In this document: piece by piece, positions 37,912 to 46,137 of the stretch
How the letters are laid out: each line of letters begins with the position of its first letter
Position numbering within the stretch: position 1 is the stretch's first letter
Origin: Candidatus Saccharimonadota bacterium
GTDB taxonomy: Bacteria; Patescibacteriota; Saccharimonadia; Saccharimonadales; Saccharimonadaceae
Reading direction: 5' to 3'
DNA length: 64,000 nucleotides
NCBI GenBank assembly: GCA_026395405.1
Contig: JAPLYU010000001.1
Coordinates: forward strand, 564,696-628,695
Notes under the pieces: generated by a model
Database searches by the model: none
What the model was told of the DNA's origin: nothing
What the model saw: the letters and a program-made list of their open reading frames with translations, nothing else
Translations under genes and position numbers: made by a program

Positions 37912-37940
37912 ATTATAGCATAAGTGCAATGTTTTGTCAA
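37912..37940 (-). promoter_or_regulatory. Consensus sigma-70 promoter, TTGACA - 17 nt - TATAAT
   Basis: Minus strand: -35 TTGACA (37935-37940) and -10 TATAAT (37912-37917), both perfect with the ideal 17-nt spacing. Drives the small membrane protein gene with a leader of about 50 nt. Confidence 0.85.
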
Positions 37941-37943
37941 TAC

Positions 37944-37984
37944 AAAAAAGCGCCCTCAGCAAGGGTGGGCTTCGCTGGGGGCGC
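37944..37984 (-). terminator. Strong hairpin terminator of the minus-strand ncRNA
   Basis: On the minus strand GCGCCCCCAGC pairs with GCTGAGGGCGC (11 bp, one U-G), followed by TTTTTTG. No protein gene lies upstream of it on this strand, so it must end a non-coding transcript. Confidence 0.8.
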
Positions 37985-38208
37985 AATTTTACCCTTTAAC
38001 CCACCCGTGGGGCAAGCTAGGTCATCTCGTTAAAACGCAGACACCTGCTGGTTAAAGGGGTTAGTATACATGCAACGCTGTACAATAAATTGTACTGTCT
38101 TTAAGGGTGGAGGGTAATCTACCTTAAAAACACATTGCATGTAATCTAACATAAGTTAGAATAGGGGGTATAAGGTGCGTTTGGTTAATCTCGCAATGTA
38201 ACCAATCG
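37944..38208 (-). ncRNA. Candidate structured ncRNA (about 265 nt)
   Basis: Bounded by a minus-strand promoter (38215-38243) and a strong terminator. Helices read on the minus strand: TTGGTTA/TAACCAA; TCTAAC-ttat-GTTAGA; a junction closed by ACATGCAA/TTGCATGT enclosing TTAAGG.../CCTTAA-type and GTACAAT-tt-ATTGTAC hairpins; CCCTTTAACC/GGTTAAAGGG enclosing GCAG/CTGC. Nearly all the sequence is in perfect stems and no ORF of note exists. I checked it by eye against RNase P, tmRNA, SRP and 6S hallmarks and found none. The class is unknown. Confidence 0.65.
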
Positions 38209-38214
38209 ACACTG

Positions 38215-38243
38215 ATATTAGCACGTATTTGACAATAAGTCAA
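38215..38243 (-). promoter_or_regulatory. Sigma-70 promoter, TTGACT - 17 nt - TAATAT, for the ncRNA
   Basis: Minus strand: -35 TTGACT (38238-38243), 17-nt spacer, -10 TAATAT (38215-38220). It overlaps the plus-strand TTGACA (38229-38234) of the dprA promoter, so the two promoters may interfere. Confidence 0.65.
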
Positions 38244-38263
38244 CACTTTTCGACATAAATCTT

Positions 38264-39121
38264 ATGAATATCAACAAAGTTTCTCCCCATAAGTATAAAT
38301 ATCTTCAGATAATAGATACTATTGATAAAAGTCCGGAAAAGTTATATTTTATTGGAAAGTTGCCGGCGGGTCGTCAACCAACCGTAGCGATTGTTGGTTC
38401 GCGCCGGCCTACCGCATACGGCAAAGAAGTAACGTATCGCATCGCAAATGATCTGGCCAGCAGGGGAATTATTATCGTCAGTGGCATGGCACTGGGGGTT
38501 GATGCGATTGCTCATAGAGCAGCGATGGACGCAGGGGGTATTACCTTGGCAGTACTGGCTAATAGTGTCGACATTGTTTATCCGGCGAACCACAAACAGT
38601 TGGCAACGGATATCGTTAAAAATGGCGGAGCAATTATAAGCGAATACGAACCCGTCACACAGGCTCGCGATTTTCAATTTCTGGAACGCAACCGAATCGT
38701 GTCGGGTTTGTCCGATGCAGTTATCGTAACCGAGGCTGCTGCCCGTAGTGGAACTTTATCGACTGTCATGCACGCCCTAGGCCAGGGACGCGAAGTATTT
38801 GTCGTACCTGGCAATATTACCAGCCCTCTGTCCGTGGGATGTAACAATTTAATAAAACAGGGCGCGCATCCAATAACCTGTGCCGAAGATGTAATCGAAA
38901 TTATCGCACCGGATATGCTGCGACCACAAGCTTCACTTGCGCTGGGTTCAAATCCATCTGAGTCAAAAATAATCGAGTTACTGCTATCCGGCATCAGGGA
39001 CGGTGACGAATTGCAAACTCTGGCGGAAATTAACGCATCTGAATTTTCGACCGCACTTACGATGCTGGAAATTTCAGGTACTATTCGACCCCTGGGCGGC
39101 AATCAGTGGACTTTGCGGTAG
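38264..39121 (+). CDS. dprA: DNA-processing protein DprA (Smf)
   Basis: Loads RecA on incoming single-stranded DNA during natural transformation. 285 aa: Rossmann-like core with VAIVGSRRPTAYGKE, VSGMALGVDAIAHRAA, SEYEP, RNRIVSGLSDAVIVTEA, SGTLSTV and VPGNITSPLSVGCNNLI, plus a C-terminal winged-helix (about 225-285). It is shorter than proteobacterial DprA because the N-terminal SAM-like domain is reduced. DprA together with pilin-like proteins fits DNA uptake, expected in epibionts that cannot make nucleotides. Confidence 0.95.
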   Translation: MNINKVSPHKYKYLQIIDTIDKSPEKLYFIGKLPAGRQPTVAIVGSRRPTAYGKEVTYRIANDLASRGIIIVSGMALGVDAIAHRAAMDAGGITLAVLANSVDIVYPANHKQLATDIVKNGGAIISEYEPVTQARDFQFLERNRIVSGLSDAVIVTEAAARSGTLSTVMHALGQGREVFVVPGNITSPLSVGCNNLIKQGAHPITCAEDVIEIIAPDMLRPQASLALGSNPSESKIIELLLSGIRDGDELQTLAEINASEFSTALTMLEISGTIRPLGGNQWTLR

Positions 39122-39178
39122 TATATATATTATATGGTTTACAAAACAAAACAAGTTGCGTAGTATAAGGCATTGTCT

Positions 39179-41515
39179 ATGAAAAAAAACCTAGTCATCG
39201 TTGAGTCGCCAGCCAAAGGAAAAACTATCGAAAAATATTTGGGTAGTGATTTTACGGTACTTTCAAGCGTCGGTCACATCCGAAGTATCGTCAAAAAAAC
39301 GACGACAGGAAAGCCGCCGATTGATATAAAAAATGGATACGAAACAACCTATGAAATCGACCCTGACAAAAGAAAAATAATTGCGCAGTTAAAAAAAGCA
39401 GTCAAAGCCGCTGATACAATCTGGCTAGCTACCGATGAAGACAGGGAGGGTGAAGCAATCGCCTGGCATCTGGCCGAAGTGTTAAAACTGGATTCAAAAA
39501 CAAATCGTATTGTTTTTCATGAAATTACAAAAAATGCCATCGAAGAAGCAGTGAAAAATCCGCGAACGATTGATATGGACTTGGTACGGGCACAACAGGC
39601 TAGGCAAATCCTTGACCGAATAGTCGGTTTTGAACTATCGCCAGTTGTTTGGCGAAAGGTCCCTGGTGGAAAATCTGCGGGGCGTGTTCAATCACCAGCA
39701 GTACGACTATTAGTAGAACGCGAACGTGAAATCGAGTCTTTCAATGGTTCATCGGTGTTCAAAGTCGTTGCCGAATTCAGTCATGAAGGTGATGTTATCC
39801 GGGCAGAACTACCTAACAGGTTTGATACCGAAGATGGCGCCAGAAAATTCCTAGAAAGCTTGAAGGGCGCAACGTTTAGCGTATCAGATATAACCACCAG
39901 CCCATCAACCCGCAATCCGGCAGCGCCATTCACAACCAGCACACTACAACAGGATGCTAACAGCCGGCTGGGATTTAGCGCAAAATCAACTATGGCAAGC
40001 GCTCAAAAATTATACCAAGACGGTAAAATCACATATATGCGAACCGACTCTGTTACATTAAGTGGTCAGGCTATTGCTAGTGCAGCAAATTATATAAAAA
40101 AGCAGTTTGGTGACAAGTACAGCCAAGTCCGAGCATTTAAAACTAAAAGTGCGGGCGCACAAGAGGCCCATGAGGCCATCCGCCCAACCGATATCTCGCG
40201 CGAATCTGCCAGTTCTAACGCCTACGACCAAAAATTATACGATTTAATTCGACGCCGTACCTTGGCTAGCCAGATGGCATCGGCAAAACTAGAAAAGACG
40301 GTGGTTACTATTAAAATAACACCCGGTGACCAGGTATTCGAAGCCAAGGGCGAGGTCATCTTGTTCGATGGTTTCTTGAAAGTTTACGGTGGCAGCAAAA
40401 AAGATGCCGAAATCCTCCCAAAAGTTAAAACCGACGACATTTTAGTATTAAACACGGCTACAGCCCGCCAGGTTTTTGACAGGCCACCGGCTAGGTACAG
40501 CGAAGGCAGCCTAGTTAAAAAACTAGAGGATTTAGGTATTGGGAGACCCTCAACCTATGCAACGATTATCAATACCGTCCAAGTCCGCGGTTATGCTGTA
40601 AAAGGTGAGAACGAAGGAAACCCGCGAGATGTTATTTGCCTGCAACTACAAAGCGACAAAATAACTCGCGACATTGAAACCGAAAAAACTGGTTCTGACA
40701 GGGGTAAATTAGTTCCAACGCCTTCTGGCGAAGTCCTTAGCGATTTTTTGATTAATCATTTTGAACCCGTTGTCGATTATGATTTTACAGCTAAGGTAGA
40801 AACTGAATTCGATAAAATCGCAGCCGGTGCTTTAGCACGAAATACGATGTTGGACCATTTTTATACACCATTTCATAAGCTAATTGAAAACTCTGACGAT
40901 ATTGAGCGCAGCACGGTTGCCAAGGCCCGCGAGGTCGGGATTGATCCGAAATCTGGCAAGCCGATTTTGGCTCGATTTGGAAGATTCGGACCTATGCTCC
41001 AACTAGGGTCTAGCGATGACAAAGATAATAAACCACAATTTGCACCAATGCCTGCTGGCAAAAAAATAGAGACAGTCACCCTGGATGAAGCCCTGCATGC
41101 ATTTAAATTACCTCGGCTGGTCGGGAAAACTGCTGATGGGGTGGACATAAAGGCAAACATAGGTCGGTTCGGACCATATATCCAGATTGACAAGTTATTT
41201 GTCAGCATCAAACCTCTTGATCCGCACACTATTACACACGATGAGGCGTTGCATTTATACGGTGCTAAACTAAAAGCCGAAGCCGAAAAGAATATTGCAG
41301 ATTTTGGAGGTGGAATAAAGGTTTTAAGGGGTCGATTCGGTCCATACATTACTGATGGTAGCAAGAATGCCAAAGTTCCAAAAGACAAAAAACCGGAGGA
41401 AATAACACTTGAACAAGCGTTAGAATTATTAAAATCCGCTCCGGCCAGCAAAAAAAGGCGTGCACCACTTAAAAAGCTTACAAAAAACCCCAGAAAACGA
41501 TCTAAAAAAGCTTAG
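39179..41515 (+). CDS. topA: DNA topoisomerase I
   Basis: Type IA topoisomerase relaxing negative supercoils (778 aa). TOPRIM domain with VIVESPAKGKTIEKYLG and DEDREGEAIAWHL; catalytic Tyr in ITYMRTDS. In place of Cys4 zinc ribbons the C-terminus has GRFGP-containing repeats (ARFGRFGPMLQLG, NIGRFGPYIQI, LRGRFGPYITDG) and ends in a Lys/Arg-rich tail. An in-frame TTG two codons upstream is less likely than the ATG. TATAAG lies about 10 nt upstream. The dprA-topA order is common. Confidence 0.96.
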   Translation: MKKNLVIVESPAKGKTIEKYLGSDFTVLSSVGHIRSIVKKTTTGKPPIDIKNGYETTYEIDPDKRKIIAQLKKAVKAADTIWLATDEDREGEAIAWHLAEVLKLDSKTNRIVFHEITKNAIEEAVKNPRTIDMDLVRAQQARQILDRIVGFELSPVVWRKVPGGKSAGRVQSPAVRLLVEREREIESFNGSSVFKVVAEFSHEGDVIRAELPNRFDTEDGARKFLESLKGATFSVSDITTSPSTRNPAAPFTTSTLQQDANSRLGFSAKSTMASAQKLYQDGKITYMRTDSVTLSGQAIASAANYIKKQFGDKYSQVRAFKTKSAGAQEAHEAIRPTDISRESASSNAYDQKLYDLIRRRTLASQMASAKLEKTVVTIKITPGDQVFEAKGEVILFDGFLKVYGGSKKDAEILPKVKTDDILVLNTATARQVFDRPPARYSEGSLVKKLEDLGIGRPSTYATIINTVQVRGYAVKGENEGNPRDVICLQLQSDKITRDIETEKTGSDRGKLVPTPSGEVLSDFLINHFEPVVDYDFTAKVETEFDKIAAGALARNTMLDHFYTPFHKLIENSDDIERSTVAKAREVGIDPKSGKPILARFGRFGPMLQLGSSDDKDNKPQFAPMPAGKKIETVTLDEALHAFKLPRLVGKTADGVDIKANIGRFGPYIQIDKLFVSIKPLDPHTITHDEALHLYGAKLKAEAEKNIADFGGGIKVLRGRFGPYITDGSKNAKVPKDKKPEEITLEQALELLKSAPASKKRRAPLKKLTKNPRKRSKKA

Positions 41516-41584
41516 TTTTTTTCCACACCACTATTTACATATAGTGTCTATTTCATGATATAATTAGTGCAGTATACATAATGT

Positions 41585-41613
41585 TTGACATTATAAAAAA
41601 ATTGTTTTATAAT
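41585..41613 (+). promoter_or_regulatory. Consensus sigma-70 promoter, TTGACA - 17 nt - TATAAT
   Basis: Perfect -35 (41585-41590) and -10 (41608-41613) at 17-nt spacing, with a leader of about 50 nt and a purine-rich GAAAGAGA Shine-Dalgarno-like tract before the ATG at 41671. Confidence 0.85.
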
Positions 41614-41670
41614 GCAAAGTAGATTTATATAATAAACAGTTTCTAAAGTGGGCGGAAAGAAAGAGATAGC

Positions 41671-42726
41671 ATGAGTAATACGTCAGAAAAAGACCAGAAA
41701 ATCAATCTAGAGGCTAATATAGATGACATATTGAGCGTTATTGATCAAGAGCGTGAACGTGAAATTATCACTAGGCGTTTTGGTCTTTATGATCGTCGTG
41801 AGACCCTAGAACAAATCGGCGAACTTTTGGGTATTACACGCGAACGCGTCCGTCAACTTGAAAAAGCTATCCTTGCTAAACTTAAAACTGCCGTCGAGAA
41901 CGGAAAAGTTACCTCAATTGGAAATATCGAAAAAACATTGGTTCGTGAATTAACAGAAATGGGACGTGTCGCAAGGGTCCAGGACTTAACCGACAGACTT
42001 TTTGACAGTTCCAGCAATCAACGTGACCGCTCAAGGGTCGCATTTATTGCCGAACTTTCACCGGGACTTACAGTTGTTGACCAAAATGACAATTACTTCC
42101 TGAGTGTTGGAATCCGTGAATATGGTGATTCTAAAAAAATTCGTTCTGAAGTCGACAAGATTGTATCAGCTATCAAGAAACACGGCGAACCACTTTCGAT
42201 TGAACAACTTCACCAACAATTGACCTATGAACACCCTAGTTATGTCAGGGCATACGCCAGCGTATCAAAATGCCTGGCTCATCTGGGAAACAATTGGGGA
42301 TTAGTAAAATGGCCGACAGTTAACCCAAAGAATATCCGTGATAAAATTTTTGTCATTTTAACAGAGGCGAACAAGCCAATGCATTTTTCAGAAATTGCTG
42401 ATTCAATCAAAGACAGCAGTTTTAAGCGTAAAGACGTTACAACCCAAGCTATCCATAACGAATTAATCAAAGATGGTCGATTTGTTCTAATCGGCCGCGG
42501 CATTTACGCCCTAGACAGCTGGGGGTTCAGCCGAGGAACTGTTGCTGATATTATTGCCGATGTTCTAAAGGAGTCGAAAGAACCTTTGCATCGAGATGAA
42601 ATCGTAAAACGAGTCCTAAAAAGCCGTCAGGTCAAAGAAACGACAATTTTGCTAAATCTTCAAAGTAAAACCCAATTCAAGCGAGTCGCCAAAGCCACCT
42701 ACGTATTTGAACCTTCCTCAAACTAA
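41671..42726 (+). CDS. Sigma-70 region-4-like / HARE-HTH transcription factor
   Basis: 351 aa. Residues 20-80 match sigma region 4 (ITRRFGLYDRRETLEQIG, GITRERVRQLEKAIL), the -35-recognising helix-turn-helix. No sigma region 2 is present, so it cannot open promoters alone. The rest holds three winged-helix-like units of HARE-HTH/RpoE-delta type (about 160-215, 225-280, 290-345; PLSIEQLHQQL, PMHFSEIADSI, PLHRDEIVKRV). It is probably an RNA-polymerase-associated regulator. One of the strongest promoters of the window precedes it, indicating high expression. Confidence 0.88.
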   Translation: MSNTSEKDQKINLEANIDDILSVIDQEREREIITRRFGLYDRRETLEQIGELLGITRERVRQLEKAILAKLKTAVENGKVTSIGNIEKTLVRELTEMGRVARVQDLTDRLFDSSSNQRDRSRVAFIAELSPGLTVVDQNDNYFLSVGIREYGDSKKIRSEVDKIVSAIKKHGEPLSIEQLHQQLTYEHPSYVRAYASVSKCLAHLGNNWGLVKWPTVNPKNIRDKIFVILTEANKPMHFSEIADSIKDSSFKRKDVTTQAIHNELIKDGRFVLIGRGIYALDSWGFSRGTVADIIADVLKESKEPLHRDEIVKRVLKSRQVKETTILLNLQSKTQFKRVAKATYVFEPSSN

Positions 42727-42769
42727 CATTGCTAATCAGACCTGTTAATGAGACAATAATAGAGTAAAT

Positions 42770-45427
42770 ATGGGCATAATCTTATCTATTTTTAATTTTT
42801 TATTGCAATGGTATGTTTGGGTCCCGATTGTAATCGTTCTGCTTTATTTGACTTGGCGAAATTATCGAAAGGTTGATGAAGAGGTCATCGACAGCGAAAG
42901 CGACCTATTGGTACTGGAAATTCCGAAAGCTAATGACAAGTCAGAGCTGGCAGCTGAACAGTTGTTCGCAAGTTTACATGGTATTTTGCGAGACCGCGAA
43001 GAGCTAAAGATTAACAGGGGCAAACAAGAGCACCTTGCTTTTGAAGTTGCGTCGATTGACGGGCAGATTCGTTTTTATGCCTGGGTTCCCAGGACACTCC
43101 GAAGTTTTGTTGAAGGTCAAATCTATTCGCAATATCCTAGCGTTCAAATCCGGGTCGCGGATGAGGATTACGTCAAACATGAAAGTAAACATAGCGTAAT
43201 TTATTCTTCTGAGGTTACATTGATTGACAGCGAAGTCTTGCCGATCAAAACTTTTCAAAACTTCGAGGTTGACCCCTTGGCGGGAATTACCGGCGCACTT
43301 GCAAAACTGGAGTCAACCGGTGAAGAAGTCTGGATACAGATACTCGTCAGACCCATCGAAGACGATTGGCATAAAACATCAGACAGATGGATAAAAAGTA
43401 TCAAAAAAGGCGGGTCTGCCTCTATCTTTGGAGACGGGGGTGGTTTAGCTTGGTTTACCGGACTATTAGAGGCTCTTTGGAAACCGCCTGAAGCAGGGCA
43501 GGGTAGTACGGCTGTAAAAGAGTTGTCAGAACGTGACAAAACACGCATATCAGAAGCCGAAAAGAAGGCAACAAAACTTGGTTACCAAGTAAAAATTCGA
43601 TTGGTCTACCTGGGGGAGAGTACCGCCAATGCACACCTTCGCATGCAGGCGATAGTCGGTACGTTCAAACAATTCAACAGCACCAACCTGAATGGATTCA
43701 AGATGTCCGATGCTAGTTTTAGTACGGAATCAATTACTAAATATAATAGTCGTGAATTCAAAGACGTCGGTTTTATTTTGAATATTGAAGAGTTAGCAAG
43801 CGTTTTTCACCTGCCACATACCAACGTAGAAACACCAAACGTCGTCTGGGCCAGCAGTAAAACCGCCGAGCCTCCATCAAAGTTGCCGATTATCACAGGA
43901 AACACCGAGTTTGACGAAAATATCAGCGCTTTCGGACTGACTAATTTTCGTGGGGTTAATCATCAGTTTGGCATGCTACGATCTGATAGGTCGCGTCACG
44001 TATATATTATCGGTCAAACCGGTTCGGGTAAAACCGGAACGTTGGCGCTGTTAGCACTAAGTGATATTTTCCACGGACACGGATACGCAATTATTGATCC
44101 ACACGGCGATTTCGCTGTAGATAATATGCGGTTTATTCCCGGTAGCCGATTAGAAGATGTCGTTTACTTTAACCCGGCTGATACGGCCTTTCCACTGGGA
44201 TTTAACCCCCTGGAAGTAACTGACCCCAACCAAAAGACCAATATTAGCTCTGAAGTTATCGGCGTGCTAAAACGCATGTTCGGTGAATCTTGGGGGCCAC
44301 GACTTGAATATATCCTACGCTATACGATTCTGGCACTTCTGGACCGCCCCGAAACGACAATGCTAGATATAACTAGGATGTTAACAGATAAAAAATTCCG
44401 TGAAAACACCCTTAGTTATTGCACAGATGCCGTCGTCGCAAACTTCTGGAAGGTTGAATTTGCCAGCTGGAATGACAAATTCGTTGCCGAAGCCATTTCG
44501 CCGGTATTAAACAAAGTTGGCGCTTTTACGGCAAATCCTATTATCCGAAATATTATCGGCCAACCCAAATCAACCTTTGATGTTCGAAAAATAATGGATG
44601 AAGGAAAAATATTAATTGTTAATTTATCTAAGGGTCTAATAGGGGAGGATAACGCCTCTATCCTGGGCGCGTTTATCGTAACTAAAATCCAGCTGGCCTC
44701 CATGAGCCGAAGCGATATCGAACGAATTGAAGATCGCCGCCCATTTTATCTTTACGTGGATGAATTTCAAAACTTTGCAACCGATTCTTTTGCGACTATT
44801 TTGTCCGAAGCTCGTAAATACGGTCTTAATTTAACCGTCGCCAACCAATACATCAGCCAAATGGGCGAAACCGTACGCGATGCAGTTTTTGGTAATGTCG
44901 GCACAATGATTTCATTTAGGGTCTCGGCCGATGATGCACCAATCCTAGCTAAACAATTCGAACCACAATTTGAACCGACCGATTTGTTGCAAATGCATAA
45001 TCGAAACTTTGTAATCAATATGGTAATTGACGGCGAAAAGGCACCGGCCTTCAACGCCAGAACCTTAACCCTTCCAATTCCTCAGACTGATAACACCGGT
45101 AGAATTGTTGAAAACACCCGTCGACATTACAGCCGAAGCCGGGCAGAAGTTGAAAATGAGATATCAGACGCCATTAAGCCCGTTAGTAGCTCTAATAACC
45201 CGCAAAAGGGGCCCACAACCCCCCGTGCGCACGATATTAAGTGGCCAATAGGAATTAAACCGATTTTTGATGACAGCAACAAGTCAGCAGGGCAGGAAGC
45301 AGCCGCCTCCCCCAATACAACAGATACTGAGTCAAAGCCAAAACGAAAACGCGTAAGAACACGCAAAAGAAAAAATCCGGACACAGCAGCCAACAAAACC
45401 GAGAGTGATTTGAAAATAAGGCACTAG
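42770..45427 (+). CDS. Membrane-anchored HerA/TraG/VirD4-type ATPase
   Basis: 885 aa. An N-terminal membrane helix (about 5-30, LQWYVWVPIVIVLLYL), a domain of about 350 residues of unclear fold, then a RecA-like motor: Walker A IIGQTGSGKTGTLAL, IIDPHGDF, FNPLE, Walker B FYLYVDEFQNFAT, and ANQYISQM (sensor/arginine region). The tail (about 800-885) is basic with a KRKRVRTRKRK cluster. Relatives are conjugation coupling proteins and DNA-pumping ATPases. No relaxase or other secretion genes are in the window, so it may be a chromosomal DNA- or protein-translocating motor, perhaps tied to pili. Confidence 0.9.
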   Translation: MGIILSIFNFLLQWYVWVPIVIVLLYLTWRNYRKVDEEVIDSESDLLVLEIPKANDKSELAAEQLFASLHGILRDREELKINRGKQEHLAFEVASIDGQIRFYAWVPRTLRSFVEGQIYSQYPSVQIRVADEDYVKHESKHSVIYSSEVTLIDSEVLPIKTFQNFEVDPLAGITGALAKLESTGEEVWIQILVRPIEDDWHKTSDRWIKSIKKGGSASIFGDGGGLAWFTGLLEALWKPPEAGQGSTAVKELSERDKTRISEAEKKATKLGYQVKIRLVYLGESTANAHLRMQAIVGTFKQFNSTNLNGFKMSDASFSTESITKYNSREFKDVGFILNIEELASVFHLPHTNVETPNVVWASSKTAEPPSKLPIITGNTEFDENISAFGLTNFRGVNHQFGMLRSDRSRHVYIIGQTGSGKTGTLALLALSDIFHGHGYAIIDPHGDFAVDNMRFIPGSRLEDVVYFNPADTAFPLGFNPLEVTDPNQKTNISSEVIGVLKRMFGESWGPRLEYILRYTILALLDRPETTMLDITRMLTDKKFRENTLSYCTDAVVANFWKVEFASWNDKFVAEAISPVLNKVGAFTANPIIRNIIGQPKSTFDVRKIMDEGKILIVNLSKGLIGEDNASILGAFIVTKIQLASMSRSDIERIEDRRPFYLYVDEFQNFATDSFATILSEARKYGLNLTVANQYISQMGETVRDAVFGNVGTMISFRVSADDAPILAKQFEPQFEPTDLLQMHNRNFVINMVIDGEKAPAFNARTLTLPIPQTDNTGRIVENTRRHYSRSRAEVENEISDAIKPVSSSNNPQKGPTTPRAHDIKWPIGIKPIFDDSNKSAGQEAAASPNTTDTESKPKRKRVRTRKRKNPDTAANKTESDLKIRH

Positions 45428-45463
45428 TTCTGTTCTTGGAATATGTTAACGAAAGATTAAAAT

Positions 45464-45484
45464 ATATAGAACATAATTAGAACA
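45464..45484 (+). repeat. Direct repeat, left copy (tandem AGAACA, 11-bp period)
   Basis: ATATAGAACA-taa-TTAGAACA. It matches the copy at 46086-46106 at 19 of 21 positions. TTAAC-containing flanks also resemble each other. Confidence 0.6.
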
Positions 45485-45940
45485 TTTAATATATGGCAAA
45501 AAATTTAATTTAGTTATATAGGTAGGTTGTTATAGTACGTATTAAAATATGCGAATAGATAGTTTGGCATAGCAAGCAATAAAATGAGGTGCGTGATAAA
45601 AAAAGCAAATGAAAATAGTGGAGTAGGAAGTAGCAGGAAATTATTGGAAATATTACATAGAACAGGACACATGTTGATTCATGTTTTTGATATATGCTTA
45701 ACGTCGCACAATATACCTTTTACGACATAGTATATATAGACGTGTCGCGACTTAAGATGTGTCTATATTGTTGTTAATAAGTGGTATATACCCCCAAAAG
45801 TGGAGTGGTGCCACCTCGCACCAATACATTGCTGCAAAGTTTTGTTAATGTATTATTCTTTTTATATATGTGCTACTTATATTCAACATGCATCTATGCA
45901 AACCTGGATGCGTTAGTGCCAACCCCACATACGACTGTCC

Positions 45941-45970
45941 TGTGGATAATCACTTATTTGCTTTTCCACA
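45941..45970. promoter_or_regulatory. Pair of inverted DnaA-box-like 9-mers
   Basis: TGTGGATAA (45941-45949) and TTTTCCACA (45962-45970) match the TTWTNCACA consensus on opposite strands. The pair also forms a CTGTGGA/TCCACAG inverted repeat, so a hairpin is the alternative. Confidence 0.45.
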
Positions 45971-46085
45971 GACATATTTCAGTATATATAAACCACTACA
46001 CTATCCTCGCCTAATGTTGATTATTTGCTTTTTTGTAATTTTGATATTAATATATGTTTTTCTACGTTTTCTTAACATATACTTA

Positions 46086-46106
46086 ATATAGAACAAATTT
46101 AGAACA
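46086..46106 (+). repeat. Direct repeat, right copy (tandem AGAACA, 11-bp period)
   Basis: ATATAGAACA-aat-TTAGAACA. Preceded by TTAACATATACTTA, whose reverse complement contains TATGTTAA like the XerD arm of dif sites. Confidence 0.6.
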
Positions 46107-46137
46107 CTACTGAAGGGTGGAGTAATGGTCCCTGTTA

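Larger units (their letters stand above)
45428..46137. other. AT-rich convergent intergenic region at the strand switch
   Basis: 710 nt without a credible gene between convergent traG-like and ftsQ-like genes. It holds a near-perfect 21-nt direct repeat at each end, at least six AGAACA/TGTTCT motifs, a DnaA-box pair (45941-45970), an ATAGAC/GTCTAT inverted repeat enclosing palindromic GTCGCGAC (around 45736-45771), and a GGTGC/GCACC hairpin near 45808-45823. Genes read toward it from both sides for many kilobases. Confidence 0.55.

Noticed and set aside
45781-46091. 77-aa and 73-aa hydrophobic frames
   Set aside because: AT-rich composition gives hydrophobic codons; no Shine-Dalgarno, they overlap the DnaA-box pair and each other in different frames.
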